Below are positions 35,881 through 48,949 of a stretch of 64,000 bases of DNA, in pieces. The stretch's first letter is position 1; each line of letters begins with the position of its first letter. The notes under the pieces are model-generated. The model made no database searches. It saw nothing but the letters and a program-made list of their open reading frames with translations, and had not been told where the DNA came from. The DNA lies in assembly GCF_019649055.1 (NCBI RefSeq), contig NW_026570350.1, positions 288,392-352,391 of the forward strand, in the 5' to 3' direction. The stretch comes from Paramacrobiotus metropolitanus. Lineage: Eukaryota > Tardigrada > Eutardigrada > Parachela > Macrobiotidae. The position numbers and the translations under genes are program-made.

Positions 35881-38800
35881 TTTCCGGTTTGGATTGCCCT
35901 GTTGGACAAAGGTGTTAAATCAGCCAACAAACGCCCGCAAAGTATCATCAGCGAAACAAACGTGTTTACAGGCTGCAGTGAAGTTCGCTGTTCGCAAGCT
36001 TAGTTCGATAGTACTGTCCATAAAGAGGGGAATGGCGATAACTATCTCGAAACTGTCACGTACATGTACATTCTGCACTTTATCTCTCTGGCCGTTATTT
36101 TGATTCATTACTAGATTCATACACAAACTAACTTTTTCACGAAGCTTGTTTTACAAGCTTTGAGTCAAAACTGAAAATATAATCAGTATTATACGAGGGT
36201 AGATGTTTGTGCTATGTATGGTAAAAATGCTGCTCGCTGTGGTCCGATATATTTAAGCTGTTATCAAAGATAATTACTGAAAAATTATAGTATGTCATTT
36301 CATAGCACGATTTATTTTGATCCAAAGAAAACAGAACCGCTGTGGTTGCGTGTTACTTGTTTATCAGCGTTGTTTGCATTCCTTCCTGCGATTTCATCCG
36401 TGGAACTGGAAAATGGCACATCAGCAGGTACCTGTACGGCTGTACAAAATGATTTTCATAACGGCGATTGAAAATCCGTATTTGCAAATGATATGAAAAT
36501 TCGTATTTGCAAATTAGCGGTACAGTTTAAATTTAAAAATACTGATGCATGTGATTATTACATGTATGGCGCAAAAACCGATTTTCGGAATCGATGCTCT
36601 CTGCCCAGAAAAAGCGGTTCTATCGTACGGCCAAAGTTACTTATTGGCTTTTAAAACGTTTGGAAAGCTCAAATACTGGTCTGACGGTTTGACGGAATGA
36701 GGATGAAGTTCAATTGTGTACACTTGCAGGATTGTACATTGATCTGGAATACGGGTGTAACAACACGATCGTATTACCATGCCTTTCCGGCATGAGACAT
36801 CTTCACCGGGGTTACGGCGGTACGCTGCGATATCGGGAAATCCCACAGGCTTCCTGCCAAGTAACGGTCACGGCTGTCGTCTGCGATGGTTCGCCGATGG
36901 CGTCGAGATTCAGTTTGTACTTTAACATACGGTACGAAAAACTTTTTCCGCCCATAAATATATTTTTATTTTAAAACCTGCTCATGCAAATTCCAGAGAG
37001 GCAGTGTTGCTTGCAAATGACCGCGTGGAGATTTACCAGCTGTTTGCACCTTCAACAGCAGTCTTGCTAAAGGCTATTTATCATGGTACCAGTATATATC
37101 TCACGCGAAGATCCATCGCTCAAGCACAGACCAGTTTCGTCGCCGGTAGCATGCAACTGCGCTTTGATCTGGTTCGAAGTGCCGGAAACCCCGACCGTCG
37201 GCATCACGTGGACATCGAGTACACTGTCGTGACCGGTAATCGTACATCATCATTCGGCTGCGAGTTACAGCTGCTGCAGTACCGGGTGGCTGGACAAAAT
37301 GGCAGTCTCCAGTTTTGGTTTGTTTCTCGCAGACCCGATGTCCCACCGCAAACAGTTTAGGCTCATTCAAAAAAGAATTCTATTAATATCCAGTCATGAC
37401 ACATTGTGACTTTCCAAAAAATACCGGTTATTAATTTGATTTTTATGAATATTTTTTGTTTAAATTGTTAGCTGCATAGCAAGTTGCAATGAAAAATTCC
37501 GGTCTTAAATGTAGCTAACATATTGTTTTTTCAGAAAAAAAATTGAAACAGATCAGTTTTAAAAGCGCTGGTCAAAAAGTTTGCTCTCAAAAACACTGTT
37601 TGCGGATTTCACGAAAATTACTCGTGCGCAGCTTCGGTTGTTCCGAGCACTGGCTAAACACGATTGCTAGAATATTGCAGTTTCTTTTTGTAAAAAAAAG
37701 AGGAACTATTCGAAAAAGTGACGTGAGCTGTATTAATGTTATTAGTTCAATAGCAGAGATTTATAATACAGAAATAGGTAATTTCAAATTTTCGCTTCCG
37801 GGACATCCTGTAAACTCACCCAGTTTTTCAAAGCAATTCATAAAAAATGTCAGCCTTAGCTTAATCTTGGTTTGACTTAATTTTTTTATGCTAAAAAGAT
37901 TGTTCTTTCGAATGATACTAAGATGACGTCAATCAAGTGATGGACGGATTTAGCACACCATGGTAAACCAGACTGCCATTTTGTTCAGCCAACCGGTACA
38001 AATACGGTTAGTACTGACTGGCAGCGGAAAACGTGATGGAAAATGGCATTCGCTGTGTTGCGCTTGATGGTTACGTTTATCGGGACCTGGCGTGCCAGGA
38101 CATGGAGAGATCAGCTTGCCCGAACAGATACGAACCAAGCCAGTATTGGACCAATCCAGCGAGCCATGTGGATCAACGTGGATGCGCCAGTAAGTCCGCC
38201 ATACTCAACAGGCACGTTTGGTATAGACGTACTGTGTACGTTAAAATCACGTAATCCGGCTACAGAACACATGAAAATTTTTCCACAACACGCACAATCG
38301 TAATATGTACAATACATTTAACCAACAGAACGTTGAATCTTCTTAAAAATTCTTGTTTTTTTACAGGTAAACAAGAAGCATTCCTTGATGACTTTATCGG
38401 GCACGACTTAAACTACTCAATATGGAATATCCGAGAAACGAGTGAAGTGGACAAAGTACAAGTAGACACGGTGGCGAAAAACGTTGGGGTAGCGTACGGT
38501 TATTTGTATATGCGAGCAACAGCCGTCTACCGCGTCAGTCATATTAGCACCGGGGACAAACGCAGTTTTCTCTACGAGGAAGTGGAAATACGCGCCAAAT
38601 TCCCGTCTTCCAGCACGTTACCTGTTCACGCCATGATGCGATTGGTCCGTCGCGAGTGCCAGTTCGACTTTTCGGGGGCGTGCCAATCCGGAGCCATCAC
38701 CATAGTTGACTATTACAGCAGGTCTCCTTTCACCGTCTTAGTTGCGACGGATAATGGAGAGTACGTCAAGGAAAACTACATTAGCAAGGCCAATTTATCC

Positions 38801-40686
38801 GCGGATTTTCATGTATACAAGATGAACTGGAAGCCGAATTTGATTGTGATTTGTGTGGTATATCGACAATAAGGAGATCCATCGCATCACTGATGATGTA
38901 TTCATTCCCACACAGCCTATGCAGTTGTACGTTGAAGTGACAGTCCTCCCGACGGTTACAAACGGGACCAATGAAACGGCTGAAGTCCTGGTTGACTACA
39001 TAATTGTACGCAGCAGCAAAGGAGGCTTAATGGAAAGTGATAACGGAGGTTCAACACTGGATATATGGCCAAATGCGATGATTGTTTCGGGTGTCATCAT
39101 GCTGCTAATACTGCTCATAATCGTAAGCAAATACATCTACGGGAAACCTACCAACCATCCGTTTAAAACGCCCTTGCTAAAGCACGTTCCACTAATACCG
39201 GCATCGGCTATAAAAATTCTGCCGGAGCCTATCGGCCGGGGGAGTTTTGGAAAAGTGTGGAAAGCCACGGCCAGCGAGATTCCGGGGTGTGAATGTCCTT
39301 GTATTGTGGCCGTTAAAGAGATTTTGAGCTACCGAGACCAAGCCAATCCCGTGTATAACCACCGGTCTTCAAGGAGGGTGCACTGCAGTCCTTCCATGGT
39401 GGACGAGACGCGTCAGAACTGGAGGAAGTGCGGGTGCACAGTCAGATCAAACAGCGGCATTGAACATCATTAATCTACTGGGAATGATGTCTTCCGGTAA
39501 TGCTTTATGACCGTTAACCGGTATTCGCTGCGCAGTGCGCAATATGTCGCATTGTTAAAGTGAACATTAGGTCTTTACCTTTATCATTGTTTTTGTGTGA
39601 ATGACCTGTGAATTTGTGTGCTAGGTATATATGTTTTATGTACAATATTCTTGGTACTCCAGACTAACAAAATTCAAATAGTATTAAATAGTTCATTGTT
39701 TATCTTGTTATAAACAGTATATTTAATCCCGATCGTGCCCCGTTTTAACTATTTACCCATTTTCTATAGACGGACGCGTATGCGTAGTCCTCGAATACGC
39801 TCCTCATGGATCCTTGCTGGACTACCTTCGCAAGCATAAACCGATGCGGCAGGATCGTTGTTCGGATCGAAATTACTCGAACGAATACGATGGGTATCTG
39901 GTTCCGATTTGTCAGGAGGGAGAAGAGGCGTGGCCTTCGGGATGGCCGTTACATGAGGATGATCTGGTTAATTTCACCTTTCAAATCAGTCGTGGAATGA
40001 CGCATTTGGCGCTGTACAAAATTATCCATCGTGATTTGGCCGCGCGCAATGTCCTGGTCTGTGCGAATAAAGTGGTGAAGATCTGCGATTTCGGATTGGC
40101 TCGCCACTGCACTGAGAAATCGGAATATATACGTTTGGTAGATACGGTAAGATTAAGACTAATAAATTGTACGCTGGGTTCCGTTACCGAATGGTTTTGG
40201 TTTGATAGGATGCAACACCGATGCCAGTACGATGGATGGCACCAGAGACGTTACAGGCGGACAGCCGAAGCCGTGTGTTTTCGGAGAAGTCTGACGTGTG
40301 GGCATTTGGCGTGGTCATGTGGGAAGTATTTAGTTTTGGCAGTCAACCTTATCACGACGTTATCAGGAAAATGTTCAGCGAGTCACTGGTCAAACTTAAA
40401 AATTTGCTACACGAGGGAGGACGCCCTGCAATTCCCAGTGGCTGCTCAGCGACAATGTAAGGATTTAAATTGCTACGTTTGATGCTTTCTTCTTATTTCA
40501 TTAATGTAATTTTAGTTTTTTTCAGTTTAAGTTGTTTACGTGCCATGTTTTATGTCCCACCTATCAAAATTTTTGTCTTGATAGTTCTTTATAAGTTCCT
40601 CAAATAATGGAGGCATACAACTTATAGTGTTAAACTAGTGCAATAGTCATCCTCCTAAGCACAAACATTGAGCGAAATTCAGCGAA

Positions 40687-40830
40687 TTACGCATTGGCTG
40701 TACATTCTGTATCTTTACGTGTTAAATTTGTTAATAATTAATTAATAATAATTAATAATAATAATTAATTAATTAATAATAAAATAATAATTAATATTAA
40801 TTAATAAATATAATAATAATATATATATTA

Positions 40831-40865
<35 letters not shown>

Positions 40866-41121
40866 ATATATATAATATATATAATATATAATATATATAT
40901 AATATATATATATATAATAATATATATATTAATTATTAATAATTAATATTAATTAATAATTAATAATAATTAATAATTAATTAATTAATTAATTAATTAA
41001 TAATAATTAATTAATAATAATTAATTAATTGTTAATATTTAATTTATCTTTACGTGTTAATTTATCTGTACATTCTGTATAATTACGCATTGGCTGTACA
41101 TTCTGTATCTTTACGTGTTAA
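40687..41121. repeat. AT-rich (TAAT/TA)n block with flanking duplication
   Basis: About 300 bp (40730-41045) made almost only of TAAT, TAATAA and TA repeats. It is bracketed by copies of ACGCATTGGCTGTACATTCTG...TTTACGTGTTAAATTT at 40687-40729 and 41083-41121, with a further partial copy between 41047 and 41082. It lies wholly inside intron 7 of receptor kinase 2. Confidence 0.9.
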
Positions 41122-41290
41122 ATTTCCGGATCGGATGGTACAATTATTCGTTTTTCCTTTTATTCGTTTAGGCGGCTTCCCGATAACCGCTCCCGGCTCG
41201 TTCCTCGTTTCCAGTGCGACTTCCGTCCGCAGGGATGTAGAGGCACACTAACGCACTAGGCCCAACTCAACCACGATCTGGTACCAAATA

Positions 41291-41474
41291 AGCAGGGCGC
41301 TATCAGTATCCACTGGAAACCGAGAAACGGCTGCGAAAGGCGCCGATGGGGGAATCGAACCCCGGCTACGTCATTAGATCCGCGTAGGCAGTACCACTGC
41401 ACCACGGCGCAATACGTTGAAATCATTTGAAAGATTTTGTCGCTGTACGTGAGCCGCTTCTCCGCTCACAGTAC
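41291..41474 (-). repeat. tRNA-like repeat, copy 1
   Basis: The minus strand at about 41412-41341 reads like a tRNA: box A TGGTGCAGTGG, box B GGTTCGATTCC, and a near-complete acceptor stem GCGCCG/CGGCGC. The anticodon stem CTACG/CGTAG encloses a 12-base loop containing TCTAA, which is too large for a working tRNA; a tRNA-Arg(UCU) ancestor is possible. The same block with about 60 bp on each side recurs at 42569-42919, so this is a repeat (SINE-like or duplicated tRNA pseudogene). Confidence 0.65.
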
Positions 41475-42568
41475 TGTACTTCATTTAAAGCGCGGTCTAC
41501 AGAAGCTCATTTGATAGCCTGTTAGACCCTGCTATGTACCTATTTAGGCTCTGCTTGCATGAATCACGGTGCCAAAGTCCCAAAATCTGTCTGTAAACTG
41601 CATTATTTAATATTCAGGCTTTCGAAATAACTTTCGTTTTTGTTCGTTCTCGAAATAAGATGATGAATAAAGCATTAACAAACTTGTACGGTTGTGTATT
41701 TTTTCCAACAGATACGACATTATGCAAGCCTGTTGGAACTACGAGGCCAAAGATCGGCCCACCTTTGCCGCTTTGATGAACCTCATTGATCCGCTGATGG
41801 GAGAAAATGCGCGTGATACATATACGCTCCTGGATGAGCCCTATGTACGTTTCAACGCTCACAACTACGCCAATGTAGGAGACAATGCGCATCGTGCACC
41901 GACTTGTCTACCACAATGTCTGAATATTCGAGAGTCCTGCGTTAAATTTACCTAGCAGATTTCAGTAATCGGTTTAAAGTCGGAATTCGCCATAGCGCAC
42001 GTACAACGCTATGCTTTTACGCGAGGTAAAGGTCATCCGTCATGGACCACGGGTTACTAAACCATTTGTGTTAAATTGCTAATTCCTCAATCTTTACGGA
42101 GACATGTTATACAAGGATCCGAAATGCGTAAAACAACGAAGTACCGAATTGCTGACTGTATCGGTAGTTCGCCGAATCCGGTTTTATGAAATGCAGGTGT
42201 TACTTTAGAGTGCTAAGCTATCGTACTGAATAAATCAGCTCGCAGTGGGCAAACGCTAGACCTGTGTCGTCGATTGGAGACAAAAAGGAGCAATTCCTGT
42301 ATTCAAAATTACTCTAGATTAGATTGCGATACAGGCAGCTAGACGGACAAAAGAAGCAACCTAATAATCGAAAAACCGTATTCAAGCTGAATAGAGGATA
42401 GTCAGAGATACAGATAATACAAGGCAGACTATTCAGCTTGACCATGGAAGAACTCATCAGCGGTACAAGAGCAAACACTTCAAGAATCCACTACTGAGCA
42501 CTGACCCCCTCTCGATGCAGGCTAGAAATATTTTACGATGAATAGAGTCTCAACGATGGTAGTCTAAG

Positions 42569-42919
42569 CAGGGCGCAATCCGAGGGAAACCGAGAAACGG
42601 CTAAAAAAGGCGCCGATGGGGGAATCCAACCCCGTGAAAGGCGCTTACACTACAGTGTGAGGAGATTTGTATGCTAAAGGATGCTTGCCGCAGTAGTGCA
42701 GTGGTTAGTCGCTCGGCTACAGACGCAGCTGTCGCGGGTTCGATTCCCGCCTGTGGCGCGTTTTTTGGAAACAAGTCTCTTTCCACATAAACGGCCTCTC
42801 TTGCACCCGGCTACGTCGTTAGATCCGCGTAGGCAGTACCACTGCACCACGGCGCAATACGTTGAAATCCTTTGAAAGATTTTGTCGCTGTACGTGAGCC
42901 GCTTCTCCGCTCACAGTAC
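42569..42919 (-). repeat. tRNA-like repeat, copy 2, split by a nested insertion
   Basis: The left part (42569-42635) and right part (about 42806-42919) match copy 1 at 41291-41474, but the T-arm is interrupted by about 170 bp. The tetranucleotide CCCG stands on both sides of the interruption, consistent with a short target duplication. Confidence 0.7.
42687..42758 (+). tRNA. tRNA-like sequence inside the nested insertion (probably SINE head or pseudogene)
   Basis: A 72-base segment with a seven-pair acceptor stem (GCCGCAG / CTGTGGC, one G-U), box A TAGTGCAGTGG, a perfect five-pair T stem (GCGGG/CCCGC) around TTCGATT, and a T6 terminator three bases after the end. The anticodon stem can form five pairs (CGGCT/AGCTG) but closes an eight-base loop and leaves a two-base variable region, so a normal isoacceptor cannot be assigned. 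It is best read as a Pol III promoter unit of a tRNA-derived insert. Confidence 0.4.
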
Positions 42920-43226
42920 GGTAGAAATCACCGTCGTGACTCGTGACAGTCAGTTGCGTCTTCGAATTTGTAGTAATTTGATGTTTCGGGCAAAACGTTT
43001 TCTTTCGAAAATTATTACATCATGGCCGCACGCCTATAAGTGGTACGCTTCCGTGTTACAAAAGCATTTTAACGGAAGTCACAATTTACGCTGCGAAGAT
43101 AAATCAGTTTCAGCCACCAGCCCACCAGTGTGCAGCGCGTATTTGAAAAACGAGTGGTTCTGGTATAAGTGGTATTCCCTAAGTTTCTATCGCGTTTGGT
43201 TTTTAACCGCATTTTCAACAATCATA

Positions 43227-45888
43227 ATGTCCCTGCTCAACGCGACTCCAATATATTTTCGTCGTTTCGGTTTGGAAACTCGAAGTATGAATTTCGACAA
43301 TACCGTACTGGTGAAGAGAGACGATGGCGAATGGTGGCTGGGATACATTCAGGATATTGATGGAGACCTCTGTTTTATCGATTTCGACAGCACCACAACC
43401 CCGGCATCGTGGATCCACTCATGTCATATCTGGCCACAGGTCCATTACTACCAAGACGACGAATCCACCTTATATACTATGGGTCAACGTGTGCACGTGG
43501 CGGTGCGCACCGAATTAAGTGGGCCGCTTATCTTTCGGCCAGGCAGAATTAATTACCCCGCACCGGACTCCTGCGATTTTGACTACTGGAATGTATGTCT
43601 AGATGATCCTGTGGGTGGTGCTGAATGGTTAAGCTCCAGGTTCGTTCACGAGTCTGAGATTGCCTCAACGTTGCCACCCATGGAAGAGTTATGTCTGTTT
43701 CGGAAAAATGAAACGTTCTTGTACAAGAAGCACGTTGTCGCCTTCCCACCAGCTTATATGATTAGAAATCTGGATGCCCTGCCAGCATGCATTCTGCAGA
43801 CGCCTCGGGCAAACAGGCTCCCGCGTGCGGCTGCCGGAACTCGGTTTTTTGTACGATTTGGCACGGATTCTGTTACATTTGTCATCGCCGAAGAGCGCGA
43901 CAAAAAAACAGGCGCAGAGACAATCTTTAATGAGGATGCCCTGAAGCACGCTTGTGGACAGCTGCTAAGCATTCAACCTTCGGCTCGACCGGAAACGGTG
44001 ACGCCCGCCGACAGCTGTCAAGGTAACGAGTAAGGCATTCATGTTTTTTCTCGAATCTGAATTTATACTAAAGCAGCCCAAAGTACGAGCATAGTCCGAT
44101 ATCTTCTTGCATGAATAATGTACTTCTACGGTATTTGCAGATACATGCGGCATTATACCATAGTGGTGAATTAGTAATGGGCTTTACGTAATATGTATTG
44201 CTGTCCCTAATGATAGTCGCACCTATACATCCGTTGCAATATCAGAAAAATTTATACAGATGCCCCTAGCTACCGGATCAATGAATTTCCTCATCCAATT
44301 TTGACTGATGTTCTCCAGTATCTTCCTGCTCGCGTTCAAACAAAGATGCACAGGTACGTCTACAATAGTCAGCATTTACAGAGTACACTCTCCATAAGCA
44401 TGTTGCAGGTATGTACAGTATTTGCACTTTCAGTCGGCGACTCGGTGTACTGTACCAAATACCGTACTGCACTACGTGAATGTGTGATTAATACGATATG
44501 TCTGTTCATTTAATTATAACCATTTCAAGCGCATTTCAAGTAACTGTTTCAAGCATTTCAAGTTAAGCGCATTTCAAGAACTTCATTAACTTGAGGGAAC
44601 AATGTTCCCGTCGGCCACTGCCGAGGCAGTGATACCCGTCTTTTTAGTTTGAACCATAAAATTAATGTATTTTCAGAGTGTGTATGTTATGGCACCTGCT
44701 GCTGCAAAACGATCGGGCCACCATCGACGTCATAGTGGATACTAGCGATGGACAGCTAACGACATCAGACTATTTCAATTCTTTGGATGTATTCTGGAGC
44801 GATATGCACAAACTGACAATGGTTATGGACCAAATGGTCACACGCCGAACAAGAACACTGACCCTTACCGACGTCAGTGGGACAGCGAAATTCGAAAACG
44901 CAGTGAATATCGCAACGCACGTGCTCCTAGCCAAAAACATCCGGGTCCCCCTGATTATTGTTAGAAAGTGCCGGAATCGGTATGAGGAGATAGATGTTGG
45001 CAGATATTATACCTTCAACGGCGCAACTTACGCATGCCGCAACTTTTCAAAATTAATGGCCGTCTGTGACCAGCTGCTAATCATCCAACATAAAATTCCC
45101 GTTCCAAGATTTTTCTATCGTCCAGCCGGTGGTCTGCTATTCTGTAGCTATGGACAGCCGGGCGTTCTTCCACAGTCCGAAAGAGCTTTTATGCGACGGG
45201 ATCAGGATGGCGACACAGATTCACGGGTCGTTACCGTCAACAGTCTGTTGTTGCATTCGAATCAAACCACAGCGCAACGGACGCGGCTGTTCTTATTGGC
45301 TGCTGACAGCAGTTACCCACCAATCAGCCAAATCGTCTATGAGAAAGTGAAAGGCATATACAACCGCTGGATACAGACGCTGGCCTATCCGGGTGACTGG
45401 GTCGCAGTCTGCAAGTTTCTAAATCTGTAAGTACAATTTCGGGCAATATTTACTTCTTCTACATATACAAGTAGTGATATTATTCCTTGAAATGCATCCA
45501 AGTGATTTTGTGTTCCTACTAATTATTGATTGCTATGGATGCTACTAATTCGTGTTTGCTATGGAAATACTTGCTAATTGGTTTACTGGTCCGGCCTTCC
45601 GACAAAACGATTATAATGTATGTTTATAAAAGAATCGTACTGTATGTTTACTTCGAACTTTTCCAGGAAACCCGGTAAGAACCAGTCGGATATGTAACAA
45701 TTATTCGGAGAAAGCTTTGTAATTCGTTGCTGATGCTCTTAACTCATAGGTTCAACGGGTTTCGCTCAGATGGAACACCACAACGATGGGATGCGATAGA
45801 CCTCCGGGAGCTGCACATTTCGGCTTTCAACAAGATAACCTTAGCAGCGATCGATGCATGCTTTACGGACGTGCAGAATTGCCTTTAA
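43227..45888 (+). CDS. uncharacterised two-part protein, intact copy A of a tandem pair
   Basis: Four exons: 43227-44022, 44260-44353, 44677-45426, 45750-45888; all GT-AG, phases agree, 1779 nt (592 codons plus stop). I prefer the ATG at 43227 because copy B aligns from this point; the frame is open further upstream and a hydrophobic stretch there could be a signal anchor. The first part (residues 1-65) has a barrel-like pattern, VLVKRDDGEWWLGYIQDIDG..CFIDFDS, that recalls Tudor/Agenet-type domains, then an EELCLFRKNE segment and a Cys/Trp-poor linker. The second part (from exon 3) begins VCMLWHLLL and contains HVLLAKNIRVPLIIVRKC and NRWIQTLAYPGDW. I do not recognise the family. No clear membrane helix follows the chosen start. 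Likely a lineage-specific multigene family. Confidence 0.8.
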
Positions 45889-46106
45889 TGGATCCGATAT
45901 TTTGTCGCTACATACTTACTATCCGTCTTTATCTAATTCTTTGCATGTATGATTCTCTTGTCACGCAATTGCCTTTCCGTTATAATTAGAGGAAACTGAT
46001 AAACAAGCATTAAGTAGCCGTGTCTGATGTCCATGAAGTACACAGTCACCGGAAATAAAACCGTATATAAATTTGCACTCTTGTTCAACTTACTGTTTTC
46101 ACACCA

Positions 46107-46612
46107 GGTAAAAACATAGAGACAATAAACATACGCCGCTTCGCTTTGCTCCGCTCTGTATGAGAGGAGCAATCACTCTCTCTCTCTGGTCCTTGAATAT
46201 GCGCTGTCCGGATGCTCGGACAGTAACAGAGAGAAACTTTTCGGTATAAATGACGTCATGAATACCCTTGGCCTCAAAGCGTTCATTGTGTGCACTGGTC
46301 TGATCAGTTAACGTGGTCTGAAATAATTCTGGCTCCAATACATCGCCGCTAAAAATGCTATTAGTTGACTAAAATATTTATTTCGTGTTTTATTGACATA
46401 TTCTGTGAATGAAAAGTAGCTACATTTCGCGTTATCAAAAAAGAGTTTATGAAACGGACCAATCGTGCGCAGTTCGTGGTTCAAGCAAGAAATAAAGGCG
46501 GAGCATGTTACTGTCCGAGCATCCGGCCAAAGTTTTATGGCAGTGATTGCTCCTCTCATACAGAGCGGAGCAAAGCGAAGCGGCGTATGTTTATTGTCTC
46601 TATGGTAAAAAC
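46107..46612. mobile_element. Mutator-like MITE (46116-46603) with 9-bp target duplication
   Basis: Inverted arms of about 100 bp start ATAGAGACAATAAACATACG on the left and end with the exact complement on the right; they include CCGGATGCTCGGACAGTAAC near the inner border. The 9-bp direct repeat GGTAAAAAC flanks the element at 46107-46115 and 46604-46612. A 9-bp duplication with long inverted arms is typical of Mutator-like elements. The open frames inside (for example minus strand 46308-46667) are read-throughs of the arms. Confidence 0.85.
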
Positions 46613-48949
46613 TTACACTGTTCTCACAGATTTCGCGATAAAAGCGCCTTCCCGTACGGTGCCGCAAAGCCGTTTGCTGTTATGGGAAATTTTTTTCGTA
46701 AGGACTAACTCAGTATCTGCTGAATGAAAGAAAATCGGAGATCGTGTTCTGGTGCACCAAAATTCATGTAGAAGTACTCGTACACGCAGGTACTTTTACG
46801 TGATCTGATATTCTTGATTCCGTGTTTAATACGAGCATGTACGTCTGCTCCGACTGACTCGTGCTTTTACCTTAAGAAAATGATTCGCAATAGAATCCGA
46901 ACCAAACCGCAACATACGTACTACTATATAGAAGTATCCCAAAAACTCTGACGCTTTTGCAATGGAAGCTTTGAAAGAAGTTTTAAAATTTTTTGAACTT
47001 TGCTTAATGTAAAATAATGTTTGGCGCACAAAAGATACTCGTACTGCATAAATCAGCTCGCAGTGGGCAAACGCCATATTTAAATTTTTCAATCCAATTG
47101 CGCCCTATTTGCTATCCAACTGCGCCCTAGATTAGAATTCCTCCGGGGTCAGCACGACACCGCAGCGTATTGAATATCCTACAGACTTTAGCGATACAGG
47201 CAGCTAACTACTAGTATTAAGACAAAAGAACGGTCCTAACAATAGAAGAATTTTTAAGAGGCTGCGAGCAAAACCTTGAAGAATTCACTGACCCCTCTCT
47301 CGGCGCAGGATAGAAATGTAGGGACGGTGGCTGAAGTCTTAACGGTGGCAACGCGTAAGGGACGGTGGCAACGCGTAAGGTAGGAATTGCTGTAGTACTG
47401 TGATGTCAGTGACGCCGATGAGTGTGCTACTGTGCTACAGTAGTACTTTGAAATTTCGTGCAAAAGGTTTGCTTTCGAAAATTGTTACACCCGGACGCAC
47501 ATCGGCACTTGACAAGTAATACGGTTCTGTGGTGCAAAAATTCATTGACCGGATTTCCGGCGTACTAGCTAACTTGCGATCTGAAGATAAACCTGTTTCA
47601 AATATTCACCAGGGTGGTTTCTGGAAAAAATTCGTACTTGTGATCCTTTAGTGACACACTTTCACGTGTTGGTTTGGATGGTATTTTTCGACGTAATGAC
47701 GCTGATCTACGCAGCGCCAATATATTTTCGTCGTTTCGGTTTGGAATCTCGATGTCTAAATTTTGGCAACACCGTAGTGGTGAAGAGAGACAATGGCGAA
47801 TGGTGGATGGGATACATTCAGGATATTGAGGGAGATTTTTGCTTTATCGATTTTGACAGCACCATAACCCCCGCTTCGTGGATCCATTCATGTTATGTCT
47901 GGCCACAAGTCCACTACTTTCAAGGATATAATTCGGCCTATAAGGGGCAAAGTGTGCACGTGGCGGTTCGTAACGAATTTGGTGGACCTCTTGTATTTCG
48001 GCCAGGCAGAATTCATTACGCCCCACCGGGATTCACTTCTTTATTCTGGAGCGTCAGTATGGATGATCCGTCACAGCCCAACGCTCATCAGTACCACTCC
48101 AGATTCGCCCACTAGTCAGAAATTATCATGCAGCTTTCTCCCGTGGAGGAACTGTGTTTGGTTCGGAAAAATGAAAGATTTGTGTACAAGAAATACGTTA
48201 TCGCTTTCGAAAAAGCGCACTTGATTAGGAATCTAGATGCCATGTCGGCATGCATTATGGGCGTCCCTCGTTCAGTCGGCGATCTTCCACGTTTGTCCGG
48301 CCCTCGGTTTTTTGTCCGGCTCGGTACGGATTGTGTCACTTTTGTGATTGCCGAAGAGCGCAACCGAATAAGAGCCAGAGAGAGAATTTTTAATGTCGTG
48401 GATGCCCTCAGGCACGCTTGTGAACATCTGCTTACCCTTCAACCTCTGGCAACATTCGAAAAGGGGACGTTAACCTTTGGTTGCACTGATGCGGATGGCA
48501 TCCAGATTAATGACCTTCCTCAACCGATTTTGATGACCGTTCTTCTGCTTTTTCATGCTCCTATTCAAGCAAAAATGCACAGGTATGCTAACTGTATTTC
48601 AACGTTTAGATTCTGAAGATTAACCAGCCTGCAAGTACTCACACCGTTTTAATGATGCTGCTGTTTCACTTTCACTACTCGTACTAACATTGCTGTAGCG
48701 TACTTTAAATGTACCGACATACTGTATACAACTGTACGAGTGCATTCCACTGTAATATACTGTAATTATTGCAATTACTGTGTGCATGTTTCATGTTTGA
48801 TAAGTACATACTTAAGGGATTTTGGCCTGGTACATAGCACCAAATGCGTGTACATCCACGGGAACTTTCGCTGTCGCGCTCTCCCAAACACGTTTTCGTA
48901 TGGCTTTATGATATTTTGTAGCCAAAACAAAATAAGTACGTAGGCGTGA

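Larger units (their letters stand above)
36292..41955 (+). pseudogene. receptor tyrosine kinase 2, paralogue of kinase 1, frame disrupted in exon 5
   Basis: Same eight-exon plan: 36292-36427, 36730-36931, 36997-37235, 38025-38189, 38367-39496, 39770-40146, 40209-40456, 41712-41955, all with GT-AG borders. It encodes the same order of parts: signal peptide, Cys-containing ectodomain, GH16-like fold, membrane helix (ALSO: MIVSGVIMLLILLIIVSKY) and kinase ([31 protein letters not shown]). Exon 5 is broken three times against copy 1: a 7-base duplication of ATTTGTG near 38850, a loss of about 11 bases near 39375, and one T missing near 39465. The first alone would end the protein before the membrane helix. 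All other exons are open and conserved, so inactivation is recent or the breaks are assembly errors. Intron 7 (40457-41711) is enlarged by AT-rich and tRNA-like repeats. Confidence 0.85.

Noticed and set aside
41341-41412. Functional tRNA gene on the minus strand
   Set aside because: The anticodon loop would be 12 bases and the unit recurs with flanks as a repeat; called tRNA-like only.
46308-46667. 119-codon minus-strand frame
   Set aside because: It runs across the arm of the 9-bp-TSD MITE and is not a gene.
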